Shown here: piece by piece, positions 34,367 to 43,658 of the stretch
Layout of the letters: each line of letters opens with the position of its first letter
Position numbering within the stretch: position 1 is the first letter of the stretch
Source: Amyelois transitella
Lineage: Eukaryota; Arthropoda; Insecta; Lepidoptera; Pyralidae
Direction: 5' to 3'
DNA length: 64,000 bases
Assembly (NCBI RefSeq): GCF_032362555.1
Contig: NC_083527.1
Coordinates: 620,001-684,000, forward strand
Notes under the pieces: model-generated
The model's input: the letters and a program-made list of their open reading frames with translations, nothing else
Database searches by the model: none
Told to the model about the DNA's origin: nothing
Program-made: the position numbers and the translations under genes

Positions 34367-34620
34367 TGTTGCCAACTTTTAAGAGGTCAAAAAGATTGGA
34401 CGAAACGTGTGGATGCTATTTCGTAAACTGATTTTGTTAGGAATTGTCTTAAACAAAATTTATACAAATATGCTATACGTAACGAGATACCGTATGTCAT
34501 TTTTAGTTTATTCCATTATTATAGATACAAAAATGATACCAACTCATTTCAGGACAAGCTTACCTGAAGAAAGTGATGAATTAGATTATCTTCAGGAAAA
34601 AGGCTTACATATACTTACAC

Positions 34621-34792
34621 CAGAGGCCGCCCGCGACTTCGTCCGCAATCATTCCCACGGGGACTTCGGGATAAAAGTAACCTATATGTTATTCAGGGTC
34701 TTCAGCTACCTACATACCAAATTTCATCGTAATCGGTTCAGTAGTTATTGCGTAAAAGAGTAAAAAACATCAATACATAAATATTAGTAGGA
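34621..34792 (-). mobile_element. Helitron-like family A
   Basis: Minus orientation, with the AGAGGCCGCCCGCGACTTCG end and the CTACTGAACCGATTACGATG block inverted. Confidence 0.6.
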
Positions 34793-34796
34793 TATA

Positions 34797-35008
34797 ATAT
34801 TACCTTGTGGGGTAAACTAAGGAGCCAACAGTATTGAAAAGACTGAAAGACTGCATGACTTAATGATGGAATTGAGATTCAAATAGTGACAGGTTGCTAG
34901 CCCATCGCCTACGACAATTCCAATTTTATCAGCCTGTCCTTCGTCTTTTTTTTACGGCATCAAAGATATTGAGTGGTCCTATTCTTAAGTACTCGCAACC
35001 ACACGGTA
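34797..35008 (-). mobile_element. TATG-S copy
   Basis: Diverged copy starting at TTACCTTGTGGGGTAAAC and ending in CCACACGG. Confidence 0.55.
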
Positions 35009-35040
35009 TAAAAAGGTGTGATAATGTCTATTAGTCAGAA

Positions 35041-35236
35041 ACCTACTACTATTATAAAGGCGAAAGTTTGTATGGATGTTTGTTACTCTTTCACGCAAAA
35101 ACTACTGAACCGATTACCATGAAATTTGGTATGTAGGTAGCTGAAGACCCAGAATAACACATAGGTTACTTTTTATCCAGAGTTCCCGCGGGATTGATAG
35201 GGTTTCCATGCGGACGAAGTCGCGGGCGGCCTCTAT
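35041..35236 (+). mobile_element. Helitron-like family A
   Basis: Near full length, with a 3' end of GTCGCGGGCGGCCTCTATT. Confidence 0.6.
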
Positions 35237-36385
35237 TATCATATAAATACATAGTCCAAAAAGTGCGGGTTGGATAACCTTAAGTGAGCAAAGATAGACG
35301 TGTATGTAAACACCAAATGCAACAGCATGTATGTACATATTTTTCAGTATGCATGTGCACTTTATCGCACCACCAACTTAAAGATTTTTCTGTTTGGTCA
35401 GCTGGTTGACTGGTAGAGAATGCCAAACGGCATTAAGTCCGCCTTTTGTACATTATTTTTTGTGCAATAATGTTTTAAATAAATAAATAAACAGCAATAT
35501 AATGTGATTTAAGGAGTAAAAAAGTAGGCAGATTTTTGTACATATTTGTCTGTTAACGGTCCGGTATCATTTTATAAAACGTTTCCTTAATAATTCGCTT
35601 AATTTCTTTAAACTCATCAGCTATATAGGTCATAATAATGGAATAAGTAATACTTAGTGCTAATGGATTCAAACAAACCATATAATACTTGTTAGAACTT
35701 TTATTTATCATTTAATTTTTAAAAATAAATTTCCAATTGCTTTGTATAAGCGATTTACTATAGAAATATTAAATTACTAGTTTTTTACCCAGACTGCACT
35801 CTTATGGGAATTTTGGGGTAAAATGAAGTCCGACCTTATTTTCATTTACATGTATCTATCGATGAGAGGGAATTCGCAGGCGACAATTGGTAAAACAAAA
35901 TATTTTCTCCGCATTTCAATCATAACAATTTTAACTCCATTTTTGTCAATAATACTATGTAAAATATAGATTTAATATCTATTTATGAATTAGGACATAA
36001 AATGTATATAAATTAATTAACTAAACGCTTCAAAGAAGCAAATATTACAGTAAGCATAACATATAGTATGTAATTCAAATATGTAACCCGCTGAATACCA
36101 GATAATATAATATTGTATCTGACTTACTGTATTTTATTTCTAAATATTAGCTGCTTATTTTTCCTTATTCTTTTTCTCCAATTTATTTTAACTTTTTTTT
36201 CACTTTGACAAGTCAGTCAATTTAGCATCTTTGAAATATGTAAAGAGTTAGTTAACTAAGTACCTACCTCAATAATCAATTTCGTTATAAATATCGCGTT
36301 CTTGAAAACTGGAATGTCACTTCAAATGGAAATACTTACCAAAATTAAAGTAAAAACGTATAAAAATATATAAAAAAAAAATCAC

Positions 36386-36524
36386 CAAAAATTGTCACTT
36401 GAGAGGGAAATTGAGCGCGTGACGTCATTTGTTGTAGTTCATTGGTCACTTGAGAGAGAGAAATCTTTAGCGTTATCGTGACGTCATCTGTCATAGTTCA
36501 TTAAAATTGTGACGTCACCGTTCA
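36386..36524. promoter_or_regulatory. Three perfect TGACGTCA (CRE-type) sites
   Basis: TGACGTCA occurs at 36,420-36,427, 36,479-36,486 and 36,510-36,517. The first two lie in a diverged tandem duplication (TCACTTGAGAG ... TGACGTCAT ... TAGTTCATT). ATF/CREB-class bZIP proteins bind this palindrome. The cluster sits within 110 bases of the TMEM234 stop codon, in its 3' UTR. Confidence 0.5.
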
Positions 36525-36592
36525 TCAGCTCGCTTTGTCCAGGCAGCATAGCGCGGTGCCAGCCACGATGAGCGCCACTCCAGCCACAGACC
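36525..36592 (-). CDS. TMEM234: TMEM234 homologue, last exon
   Basis: On the minus strand, after acceptor CTTTCAG, two bases finish a Trp codon. The frame then reads SVAGVALIVAGTALCCLDKA and ends in TGA at 36,525-36,527. It is the fourth membrane helix and matches the end of human TMEM234 (AVAGMVLTVIGISLC). Confidence 0.8.
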
Positions 36593-37462
36593 CTGAAAGT
36601 GATATTTGGAGAATTCATTATGGTGAAAAAACCATTAGGTACCTACTTATTTATTTTATTATACACAAAAATATATACAGGAGCATTTAATACAGTAATT
36701 CTAGTACAAAGGTGCTACCTACTTATTTCTTAAAAGAAATCTCTTCCAGTAGACCCGACCCGAAGTAGAGAGATGAATTTTGGAACGGTATGGCGTGTAC
36801 ATAAATAACGTTTATCATATTTAACTAAAGATACATGCTAATACTTACATAATTAAACTTACTTTACTTAAGTACCTAAACATTTTCGTAAACTTAAATT
36901 GTTAAATTCACGGTTTTACCAAGGGACTTATCTGATGAATTTAACGGAGAATGAATTTATCTATATCGGTCACTCTTCTGAGTACCTACCTACATTAGTA
37001 GAGTGACGACGTTAACTCTTACGGTGAGGCAAATCATCGTGAGGAAACTTGCACATTCAGGCATGCAGGGTGTATAACCATGATCCACTGGTTTTGGTTT
37101 GGTAATGGGTTTGGTTCTCCTGGAGTTGCGGAGGTCAGACTGGAGCTTCCCCAAGGTTCCATATATCGCACCCACGTTGCGACACTGTCACTTATGCAAA
37201 AACACAATTTAAAAGAGAAGCATTTAAAACTTTAACATCCCATAACATTGTCATATTTGAAGATTTTTACAAGATGAATAGCTTATACCGCGGTAACTAT
37301 GTGTACTACAAAAGTAACGTTATCGCACCAAGTTAAGGGAAGCATTAGCAGAGTTATTACATATTATGTAACTCATTTTTGCATAAGTGACAGTGTCGCA
37401 CCGGACGTGCGATATGTAAATTAGTGGCCGAAGTTACCAAACAAACCTACCAATTTACTCAC
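36593..37462 (-). other. TMEM234 last intron
   Basis: It has a dispersed repeat at about 37,010-37,160 (inverted relative of 2,210-2,490). GCATAAGTGACAGTGTCGCA near 37,381 repeats in inverse at about 37,178-37,199, an inverted pair spanning about 220 bases. The rest is AT-rich. Confidence 0.45.
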
Positions 37463-37625
37463 ATTTATCCAAAGGTTCTTCCGTGCCCACCGCGGCTCCG
37501 ACGACGGCCGTGAACGCGAAGGCCAGCCCGTTGGCGGTGGGCACCGCCACGGAGAGGGGGGCGCGCTGGACTGCAGCCAAGTACGCCAGGGAACCTGATT
37601 GGTTGGCCAGCCAGGGTAGCACGTA
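37463..37625 (-). CDS. TMEM234: TMEM234 homologue, middle exon
   Basis: Acceptor TACTGCTCAG and donor GTGAGT on the minus strand; it starts in phase 0 and ends in phase 1. It encodes YVLPWLANQSGSLAYLAA, then LSVAVPTANGLAFAFTAVVG and GAAVGTEEPLDK. Human TMEM234 has [20 protein letters not shown] and LAVPICNSLAIIFT at the same place. The family is a small four-helix membrane protein related to the drug/metabolite transporter fold. Confidence 0.85.
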
Positions 37626-37656
37626 CTGAGCAGTAGAAAAAAAATGAGGAGGCACA

Positions 37657-37916
37657 TACATACATACAGTCACGTCTATATCCCTTACGGGGTAGACAGA
37701 GCCAATAGTCCCGACTGAATGGCCACGTTCAGCTGCTCAGCTTGAAGATGGAATTGAGATCCAAATAGTGACTGGCTATGACAGGTTGCTAGGTCATCGC
37801 CTATAAAAGGATCGCAATTTTATAAGCCTATCCCTTAGTCGCCATTTACGACATCCATGGGAAAGAGATGGAGTGGTCCTATTCTTTTTTGTATTGTTGC
37901 CGGGAATCACACGGCA
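37657..37916 (-). mobile_element. TATG-S, full length
   Basis: It is inserted just upstream of the TMEM234 middle exon, about 30 bases from the acceptor. Confidence 0.65.
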
Positions 37917-37939
37917 CTTCCGAAAACAGATTTGGAGGT

Positions 37940-37995
37940 CTTCAGGAAGAGCTGGACCAGAGTAGCACGTAGGTAGGTACTGAACAATAGTCGGA
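37940..37995 (-). pseudogene. Fragment resembling the 5' edge of the TMEM234 middle exon
   Basis: ACCAGAGTAGCACGTAGGTA and CTGAACAATAG mirror the exon edge AGCCAGGGTAGCACGTA and CTGAGCAGTAG at 37,608-37,635, with eight extra bases. Confidence 0.45.
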
Positions 37996-38055
37996 GTAAT
38001 ATAATACCTATTAGGAGGTCTTTCGGATAGAGGTCTATCGTCAAATGTTCAAGGT

Positions 38056-38275
38056 TGTGGCGAAATCTATACGCCACAAGTCACAAAAATAAAATCACGC
38101 AACGCTATCAGTCGAAAAGTCTAAATTGCGCAAGCAAAAGATTTCACGAATTGAAGCAATATATACAAACTCCGACCCAACATCGTCTGTCGCGCGGTTC
38201 CCCAGGCATCACACCAGCCTGGCGGAAGATCTTCCCTTTGGTGGCGGTCGAGCCGAATCATCGTTCCCGCTACAA
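38056..38275 (+). repeat. Dispersed repeat E (copy 2)
   Basis: It starts at GGCGAAATCTATACGCCACA and runs to the GGTCGAGCCGAATCATCG block. Confidence 0.6.
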
Positions 38276-38323
38276 ATTCAATAGAAAATGTGTATTCACT
38301 AAAATTCTTTATCTGCTGTGAAG

Positions 38324-38420
38324 TCTAGTCCGTTGGCGGTGGGAGCCACTGAAATGAGGGGACCTTGGACTGCAGCCACGTAGGTCAGAGAAGCCAATTA
38401 GCTGACCAGCCAGAGTAGCT
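38324..38420 (-). pseudogene. Decayed copy of the TMEM234 middle exon
   Basis: GTCCGTTGGCGGTGGGAGCC, CTTGGACTGCAGCCACGTA and GACCAGCCAGAGTAGC line up in order with 37,525-37,615 of the working exon, at roughly 75-80 percent identity by eye. The reading frame is not kept, and the acceptor edge is altered. It lies in the intron between the first visible and the middle exon. Confidence 0.65.
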
Positions 38421-38671
38421 GAATCTGGTCTTTGGAATTCGGTCTTTCAGTTTTTTTTGAGACTGGTAAGGGTGAAAGACATGATTGATATAGGTACTTG
38501 AACGGGCCGAGGGTCAATTAGGTCGTGTCTGAATAAAACAGAATTTTGGCTGTTCAAGGCGTCGTCTTAGTTTTTTTTTTTAACAGTCTGTCAGTCGGTT
38601 TTGGTCATCTAAAATGTCAAGTCAAAGTGTCTGTCTGTCCATGGAGGCTGAACGGCCGCTAAAGTACTTAT

Positions 38672-38745
38672 GTGATAAAACTGGTAAAGGGTCAGGTCAA
38701 AAGTACTTGTGATAAAACTGGTAAAGGGTCAGGTCAAAAGTACTT
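38672..38745 (+). repeat. 37-bp tandem duplication
   Basis: GTGATAAAACTGGTAAAGGG followed by TCAGGTCAAAAGTACTT, twice without a gap. The last part is the TATG-L GTCAGGTCAAAAGTAC motif. Confidence 0.8.
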
Positions 38746-38882
38746 GAAACCGCTGAGCTTGCATGAAGAGAGTTATGCATATAGATGAAGCGAAGGAAGT
38801 ATGCAGAGATCGTGGCAAGTGGAAAGAGGTAGTCTCTGCCTACCCCTCCGGGAAAGAGGCTTGATTTTATGTATGTATGTGA
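38746..38882 (+). mobile_element. TATG-L 3' end
   Basis: ACCGCTGAGCTTGCATGAAG through GGGAAAGAGGCTTGATTTTA and two to three TATG units. Confidence 0.65.
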
Positions 38883-38892
38883 TAAAACTTAC

Positions 38893-39035
38893 GCGCCAAT
38901 TCCCCAATAAGAAGGCGATCTCGGCGTAGACTTGCCCTAAAACGGTTTTGGCGCGCACTTTGCGAAGTCCCTTGGTGCCCTGCCTGATGAAGGGGTTGGT
39001 GCAGCCCCATAGCGCTCCCGTGAGGATCAGGAGCC
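38893..39035 (-). CDS. TMEM234: TMEM234 homologue, first visible exon
   Basis: Acceptor TTCTTCTTACAG and donor GTAAGT on the minus strand. Two bases finish a split codon, then LLILTGALWGCTNPFIRQGT and KGLRKVRAKTVLGQVYAE, ending LLGNWR in phase 0. Human TMEM234 has [20 protein letters not shown] here. No ATG precedes it in frame (the nearest candidate is GTG), so a short exon with the start codon must lie between here and about 40,900. I could not identify it. The three visible exons give 123 residues. Confidence 0.85.
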
Positions 39036-39072
39036 CTGTAAGAAGAATTTTCACCTTGTTTCTAACGTATAT

Positions 39073-39170
39073 CAGGTATACATATAGTCAGGTCTATATC
39101 CCTTCCGAGGTAGACAGAGCCAACAGTCTTGAAAAAACAAAAGGCCACATTCAGCTGTACCGTGATGGAA
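39073..39170 (-). mobile_element. TATG-S fragment
   Basis: 3' end piece: GGTCTATATCCCTTCCGAGG to CACATTCAGCTGT. Confidence 0.5.
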
Positions 39171-39747
39171 ATGGTTTCTGTCGTCTAAAATATATATCCT
39201 ATCCTACACTACGTAGTAATATTAATAGAAAAGATATGTATTTTTGTTTGTTACGAATAAAATCAAAAACTACTATACAAATTTTGACGAAATTGGGCAC
39301 AGTGATAGAATAGACCTTCAGTAGTTATATAACCTTGTCCTGGAAAATAAGAAGAGGTAAAATTTGTAACTTCATTTTTTAAATCTGCGTAAATACTGAA
39401 CCAATATTGAAAAATCCTTTCACTGTTAAAAGGTAGATGATCTGGGCGTGTTGTATATAAATAACAGTCTATGTAGCACCACGGCCGAAACCCTGGTAGG
39501 CCGCAAGTACCTAATATAAAATGTATACAAAGATTGCTTACATGAGCCAAGGCGCACCCTGGACCCCTCAACATGGAGATGAGAAGGTACGAGACTACAG
39601 CCAGAAGGGATGTGGACTTAAATTCAAATTCAAACTTTTATTTGCAATTATTTTATAATTAATAACTTAAAGGCATGTAACCATGAAGTCTAACGGAAGT
39701 TTATCTTTTTACGGAATTTAAAGTACCTATCACTTACACTTACCTTG

Positions 39748-39949
39748 TCGTAAAAGGCGACTAAGGGATAGATAGACTTATAAACTTGGGATTCTTTTTT
39801 AGGCGATGGGCTAGCAACCTGTCACTAGTTGAATCTCAATTCTATCGTTAAGCCAAATAGCTGAACGTGGCCATTCAGTCTTTTCAAGACTGTTGGCTCT
39901 GTCTACCCCGCAAGGGGTATAGACGTGACCATATGTATGTATCACTTAC
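39748..39949 (+). mobile_element. TATG-S fragment
   Basis: GTCGTAAAAGGCGACTAAGG to GACGTGACCATATGTATGTA. Confidence 0.65.
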
Positions 39950-40116
39950 ATGCTGTATCGCAGACCCCTTTGAAGTTCACACTGATCTGAGAATGTGGTC
40001 GTAACGTAGTATTTACGACATTACGACAGATATTGTATCAGGAAATCTATATCTATACAGGAAAAATGAAATGAGCAGATATAGTTTCCAAAAATATATG
40101 TTATATTCATCATTAT

Positions 40117-40208
40117 TATATAACATAACTTACTTAAAATGTAGCATTATTAACAATATATAATATATAACATAACTTACTTACAATGTAGCATTATTAA
40201 CAATATCT
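40117..40208 (+). repeat. Short tandem duplication
   Basis: ATATAACATAACTTACTT then AATGTAGCATTATTAACAAT occurs twice, about 48 bases apart, with one difference. Confidence 0.75.
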
Positions 40209-40867
40209 ATCTAAAAAAACTAATATTAAAAATAATGCAAAATATTGAAACATATGGCAAAAATAAAAATTATTTAATAGGTAATCAAAAAATAAATTAC
40301 AGCCAATCTTTATACAAGTCTTTGGTAAGAAAGTCAGTCGTGAACATTTCCAATAAAAATCTTTTCCAAATTAAATAAATAAATTTATAAAACGCCTGGG
40401 TGACTAATTGACTATATTCCAGTGTTCCACAATTGTAGGAACTAAAAATATTTCCTTTTTTAGTTTTATATGATAAACACAGCATTCTGAGCTAAAGTTT
40501 TTAAATCAGTTCAGTTTCTGATTTATCCATTTCATGAATACAATCATAATTTTATTCTCATTTAAATTTAGGAAGGCTTTGTGCTACACTGCATTAAAAA
40601 ATAATGTAAATGCCATTGTATTATAATACATTAAAATTCCTAACTAATTGTAAACATAAACATACATTGCACTAAATTGCATTACTTTAACGTGATTTTT
40701 ATTGGGTTACTAATTAATTACAATAAACTTGTAACAAAATTGTATCGGAAAAAATCAATTATCACAAAAACATGCACCATGGTATGACAATAAAAAAAAA
40801 CTAGTGAAAATCAAATTTTTCTTACATTACGTAAAGAAATTATCAAAAAAAAAATGCTGATTTGAGC

Positions 40868-40945
40868 AAGATGAGCAGGTCTCGGAGGGGCAGGCAGAGA
40901 CTACCTCTCTCCACCTGCCACAATCTCTGCATACTTTCTTCCAGG
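40868..40945 (-). mobile_element. TATG-L fragment at the 3' end of TREX
   Basis: CTCGGAGGGGCAGGCAGAGA to CTGCATACTTTCTTCC. It ends only about 10 bases from the exonuclease stop codon. Confidence 0.5.
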
Positions 40946-40952
40946 TTAACTA

Positions 40953-42065
40953 TCAGAAACCTATTTTAACACCAATAGTCATTGGCTTTATTTCAGAGAA
41001 TGGACAGCAATTTTCATCTACCCACGTCACAAAATCCTTAGCTATCGCCGCAGAAATTTCTAGAGCATATATACAGTCATTTTCAGCGCGATGGGCCTCC
41101 GGAGCCACTCGATTTAATACTCTTTCATAAATATGAGCGAGTTTATATGACCTTTTTGGTTTGTTGTTATTGGACCACGGAAATCTCCGGTTCCTGATTT
41201 CACCTATAGTTTTCTTTGTGCGAGGCAAGTATTTTGTTTGTCTTTTCGGAGTAGATTCATTTTCTAACTTCATCCTGTTACTTGCGTGTAAATCCAATTC
41301 GTTCAGATTATCATTGATTAATGTGTCTCCATGTTTTTCTACAAGTTTGTCTGTAGTGGAACCATTTGGGATGGATGCTTTTGAGACAGTAATAGAATTA
41401 TCACCGACAATATCATAATGGTCCTGACATGTTTTATCTACCGTGTCACTGTTATCAGATAAACTACAAAATATTTTACCCAAATCCTTTCTGATTTTAT
41501 CATTTCGTAATTGATGATTTCGGGTTTTATTCACTGTTGAATTTTCTGGACTGTTACATGATATAGAATCATCTATTTTTATACTCAAAATTTCATTATA
41601 TTCATCCTCTTTGTCCTCGAGTATGTCATAAAATCCATGATAACAATCTGCACACATCACATCCTCCGATAAACTTTCTTTGTTTCTCTCAAGGTGATTT
41701 TTTAATAAAGGAAAGTCGAATCCCATACCGTTTTGAGCTATCAAACACACTGGTTTTGGCTGCACATTAAGGAAAGTCCTAATGATACTGCACATATCTT
41801 TATTAAATGGCGATTTATATTGAAGCAAATCGTTATCTAGTCCCGTTGTGTCAGACGATTCGGGGTTTACTATTTTTTGAGGGTTGAAACATAGAGTTAA
41901 TTTGTCCTGCACTCTGGGGGCACAACCTGGCCGGGTTTCTAACAAATGGTCTCTACATACAGCTACCATACACAACTCGGTAATTTTAGTCTTATTACAC
42001 TCTTCAGACGGTAAGCCAGTCGATTCTAAGTCTAAGAAAACGTATGTAGAAATTTGGTGAGACAT
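40953..42065 (-). CDS. TREX: TREX-type 3'-5' DNA exonuclease (DEDDh family)
   Basis: A single-exon frame of 370 residues from ATG at 42,065. All catalytic residues are visible: Asp12 and Glu14 in FLDLESTGLP (Exo I), Asp117 in AQNGMGFDFPLL (Exo II), and His325/Asp330 in AHRAENDC (Exo III, H-x4-D as in TREX1). KITELCMVAV, RVQDKLTLCF and SYKLAHIYERV also match TREX1/TREX2. The family degrades single-stranded and nicked DNA from the 3' end; TREX1 clears cytosolic DNA. Residues about 140-295 form a polar insert absent from the compact human enzymes. The C-terminal membrane tail of human TREX1 is missing. Confidence 0.9.
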   Translation of the reverse strand: MSHQISTYVFLDLESTGLPSEECNKTKITELCMVAVCRDHLLETRPGCAPRVQDKLTLCFNPQKIVNPESSDTTGLDNDLLQYKSPFNKDMCSIIRTFLNVQPKPVCLIAQNGMGFDFPLLKNHLERNKESLSEDVMCADCYHGFYDILEDKEDEYNEILSIKIDDSISCNSPENSTVNKTRNHQLRNDKIRKDLGKIFCSLSDNSDTVDKTCQDHYDIVGDNSITVSKASIPNGSTTDKLVEKHGDTLINDNLNELDLHASNRMKLENESTPKRQTKYLPRTKKTIGEIRNRRFPWSNNNKPKRSYKLAHIYERVLNRVAPEAHRAENDCIYALEISAAIAKDFVTWVDENCCPFSEIKPMTIGVKIGF

Positions 42066-42224
42066 GTTTTTCGTGTGGTGAAGAATAATTAAATTGTTGC
42101 TTACCGACAGCTTGCAACATGAGTGAGACGAGTTTCACGCGGGATGAATCATCGAACAGTAGTTTTTACAAACAGATTCATAAAAACGATAGTATAATAT
42201 AATCTAGTACCTACGTACAAGTAC
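42066..42224. promoter_or_regulatory. Upstream region of the exonuclease gene
   Basis: Only about 160 bases separate the start codon from the hAT-like insertion at 42,225, so the core promoter must be here or lie beyond the transposon. No TATA box is obvious. Confidence 0.3.
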
Positions 42225-43284
42225 TAGGAATGTGAAAAAAAAATCGATTATGGTAAAAATCGATTAAAAATCGATTTTTTTTAAAGTAAAAATCGATTTT
42301 TATACTTGATTTTATAAAAATTAATAATCGATTAAAAATCGATTTTTATAATCATCCAATAAATGCAAAGAATACTATCATAGCTCCATAATATTACATT
42401 AACGCCATCTGTGCATTCTTTCTGTGCTCTTAAAACAGTTTAGATGATTAATTTAATCAAACATTCTCTAGATGGAATTAGTCGATGAACAGTATTTTAC
42501 CGACATTCGGTTGATATTTTATTCATTATTCGTTGCTGAAACTTCATTTTCAAACTTGATTGTTATAAACTTTAATTTGTGTTGATTATACAGGGTGACA
42601 TTTAAAACAACTGCATCCTTTTAAACATAGACTATACCCATGCTTCTGAGCCGTTTGAGCCTATTTTTATTTAAATTAAACTTCATCATTTTCACATTTA
42701 AAAAACCCTCAAAAACTACGTCACACGCTTTATTAAGACCAATACTACAAAAATAATTTAAAACTAAACATGTAAATAAATGTCTGAAAAATAAATTATT
42801 TTTCTAGTATCAAGATCAAGTAAAGTACCTACAGAGTTGTCGAGATCGCTCAGCTGAATGCATTGTGTCATTAACCTCTGAATCTTACGCGTCGCTTTTC
42901 CGCCGGCCGGGGTGATATTACGTATTTAGGACTTATTTTTTTTTCGTACTTTCTGAAATATGAACCGATATTTTTTTCTTTTTACGTTTTTAAATATCCT
43001 TTAGATGAGTACACTTAACAGTTAAATTTATGCAGTTAAATTAAATGTCACCCTGTATAAGAACTTACTGATTCTGTTGTTTATTTTTAATGAATAAATC
43101 TATTGATATAATTTATATGGCGTTTATTTTGACATAAATTGAAAAATTTGGAAAAAATCTATCAATATAATAAAATCGATTATTTTCTTAAGAAAAATCG
43201 ATTATTTGTTAATCGATTTTTCATACTTAAAAAATAAATCGATTATATAAAAATCGATTTTTTATCAGCAATGTCACATCCCTA
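42225..43284. mobile_element. hAT-like non-autonomous element carrying a nested MITE
   Basis: The ends TAGGAATGTGA and its complement TCACATCCCTA are flanked by an exact 8-bp duplication, ACAAGTAC, at 42,217-42,224 and 43,285-43,292. Eight-base duplications and such ends fit the hAT superfamily. Both arms are built of repeated AATCGATT units that can fold back. Removing the MITE at 42,589-43,057 leaves about 590 bases and no ORF. Confidence 0.8.
42589..43057 (-). mobile_element. MITE of TACAGGGTGAC type (copy 2, nested)
   Basis: TA-flanked TACAGGGTGAC ... GTCACCCTGTA; homologous along its length to 12,527-13,006 in the opposite orientation. Being inside the hAT-like element, it is the younger insertion. 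Confidence 0.8.
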
Positions 43285-43658
43285 ACAAGTACGTATGGCG
43301 ATATTTGTTTGATAACACCAATCAGTGCTGCCAACACTCTCTCATAAAAAAAAATAAACGGCAACGCTAACAGGACTTGTAGCTAAAAAGCCAGATTGGC
43401 ACTATTTTAATGAAAAAAGAAAACATAATTATTTAAGTGCGTAATTTAAGAAATTAAAACATACACTTATTACACTATAATATCATTCCACTTTCCATGA
43501 TCTCTGCATACTTTTTTCGTTTCATCTACATTCATAACACTGTTTATGCAAGATTAGTTTAGGTACTTTGCTACTATCTACCAATCTCTGCGGAATTTTA
43601 TGTATCACACTAAATTTATTTATTGAGAAAACAATAATAATCTGTAGTAAAGGAAATA
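43285..43658. other. Intergenic sequence with a TATG-L piece
   Basis: 43,485-43,560 is a TATG-L fragment on the minus strand (CTTTCCATGATCTCTGCATA). The rest is AT-rich. Confidence 0.45.

Larger units (their letters stand above)
34367..36524. other. Space between convergent GSE1 and TMEM234
   Basis: It holds the GSE1 3' UTR of unknown length, two Helitron-like A elements, a TATG-S copy and a LINE-like 3' end near 35,400-35,490 (CATTAAGTCCGCC and (AAAT)n). AT-rich sequence follows, with possible poly(A) signals for TMEM234 (TTTATT on this strand near 36,131). Confidence 0.5.
39036..40952. other. Space between TMEM234 and TREX
   Basis: It should contain TMEM234 exon 1 and the 3' UTR of the exonuclease (possible minus-strand AATAAA at about 40,697). 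It also holds TATG-S pieces, a short tandem duplication and a TATG-L piece. Confidence 0.45.

Noticed and set aside
34407-34763. 118-codon ORF after GSE1
   Set aside because: Its second half is an inverted Helitron-like element and the first half is AT-rich 3' UTR sequence.
39052-39054. Start codon of TMEM234 just before the first visible exon
   Set aside because: The triplet is GTG, and a clear acceptor TTCTTCTTACAG follows, so the start must be in an upstream exon.
39490-39565. Short minus-strand ATG exon as TMEM234 exon 1
   Set aside because: An ATG followed by a GTAAGC donor exists, but it leaves phase 0, whereas the next exon needs phase 1.
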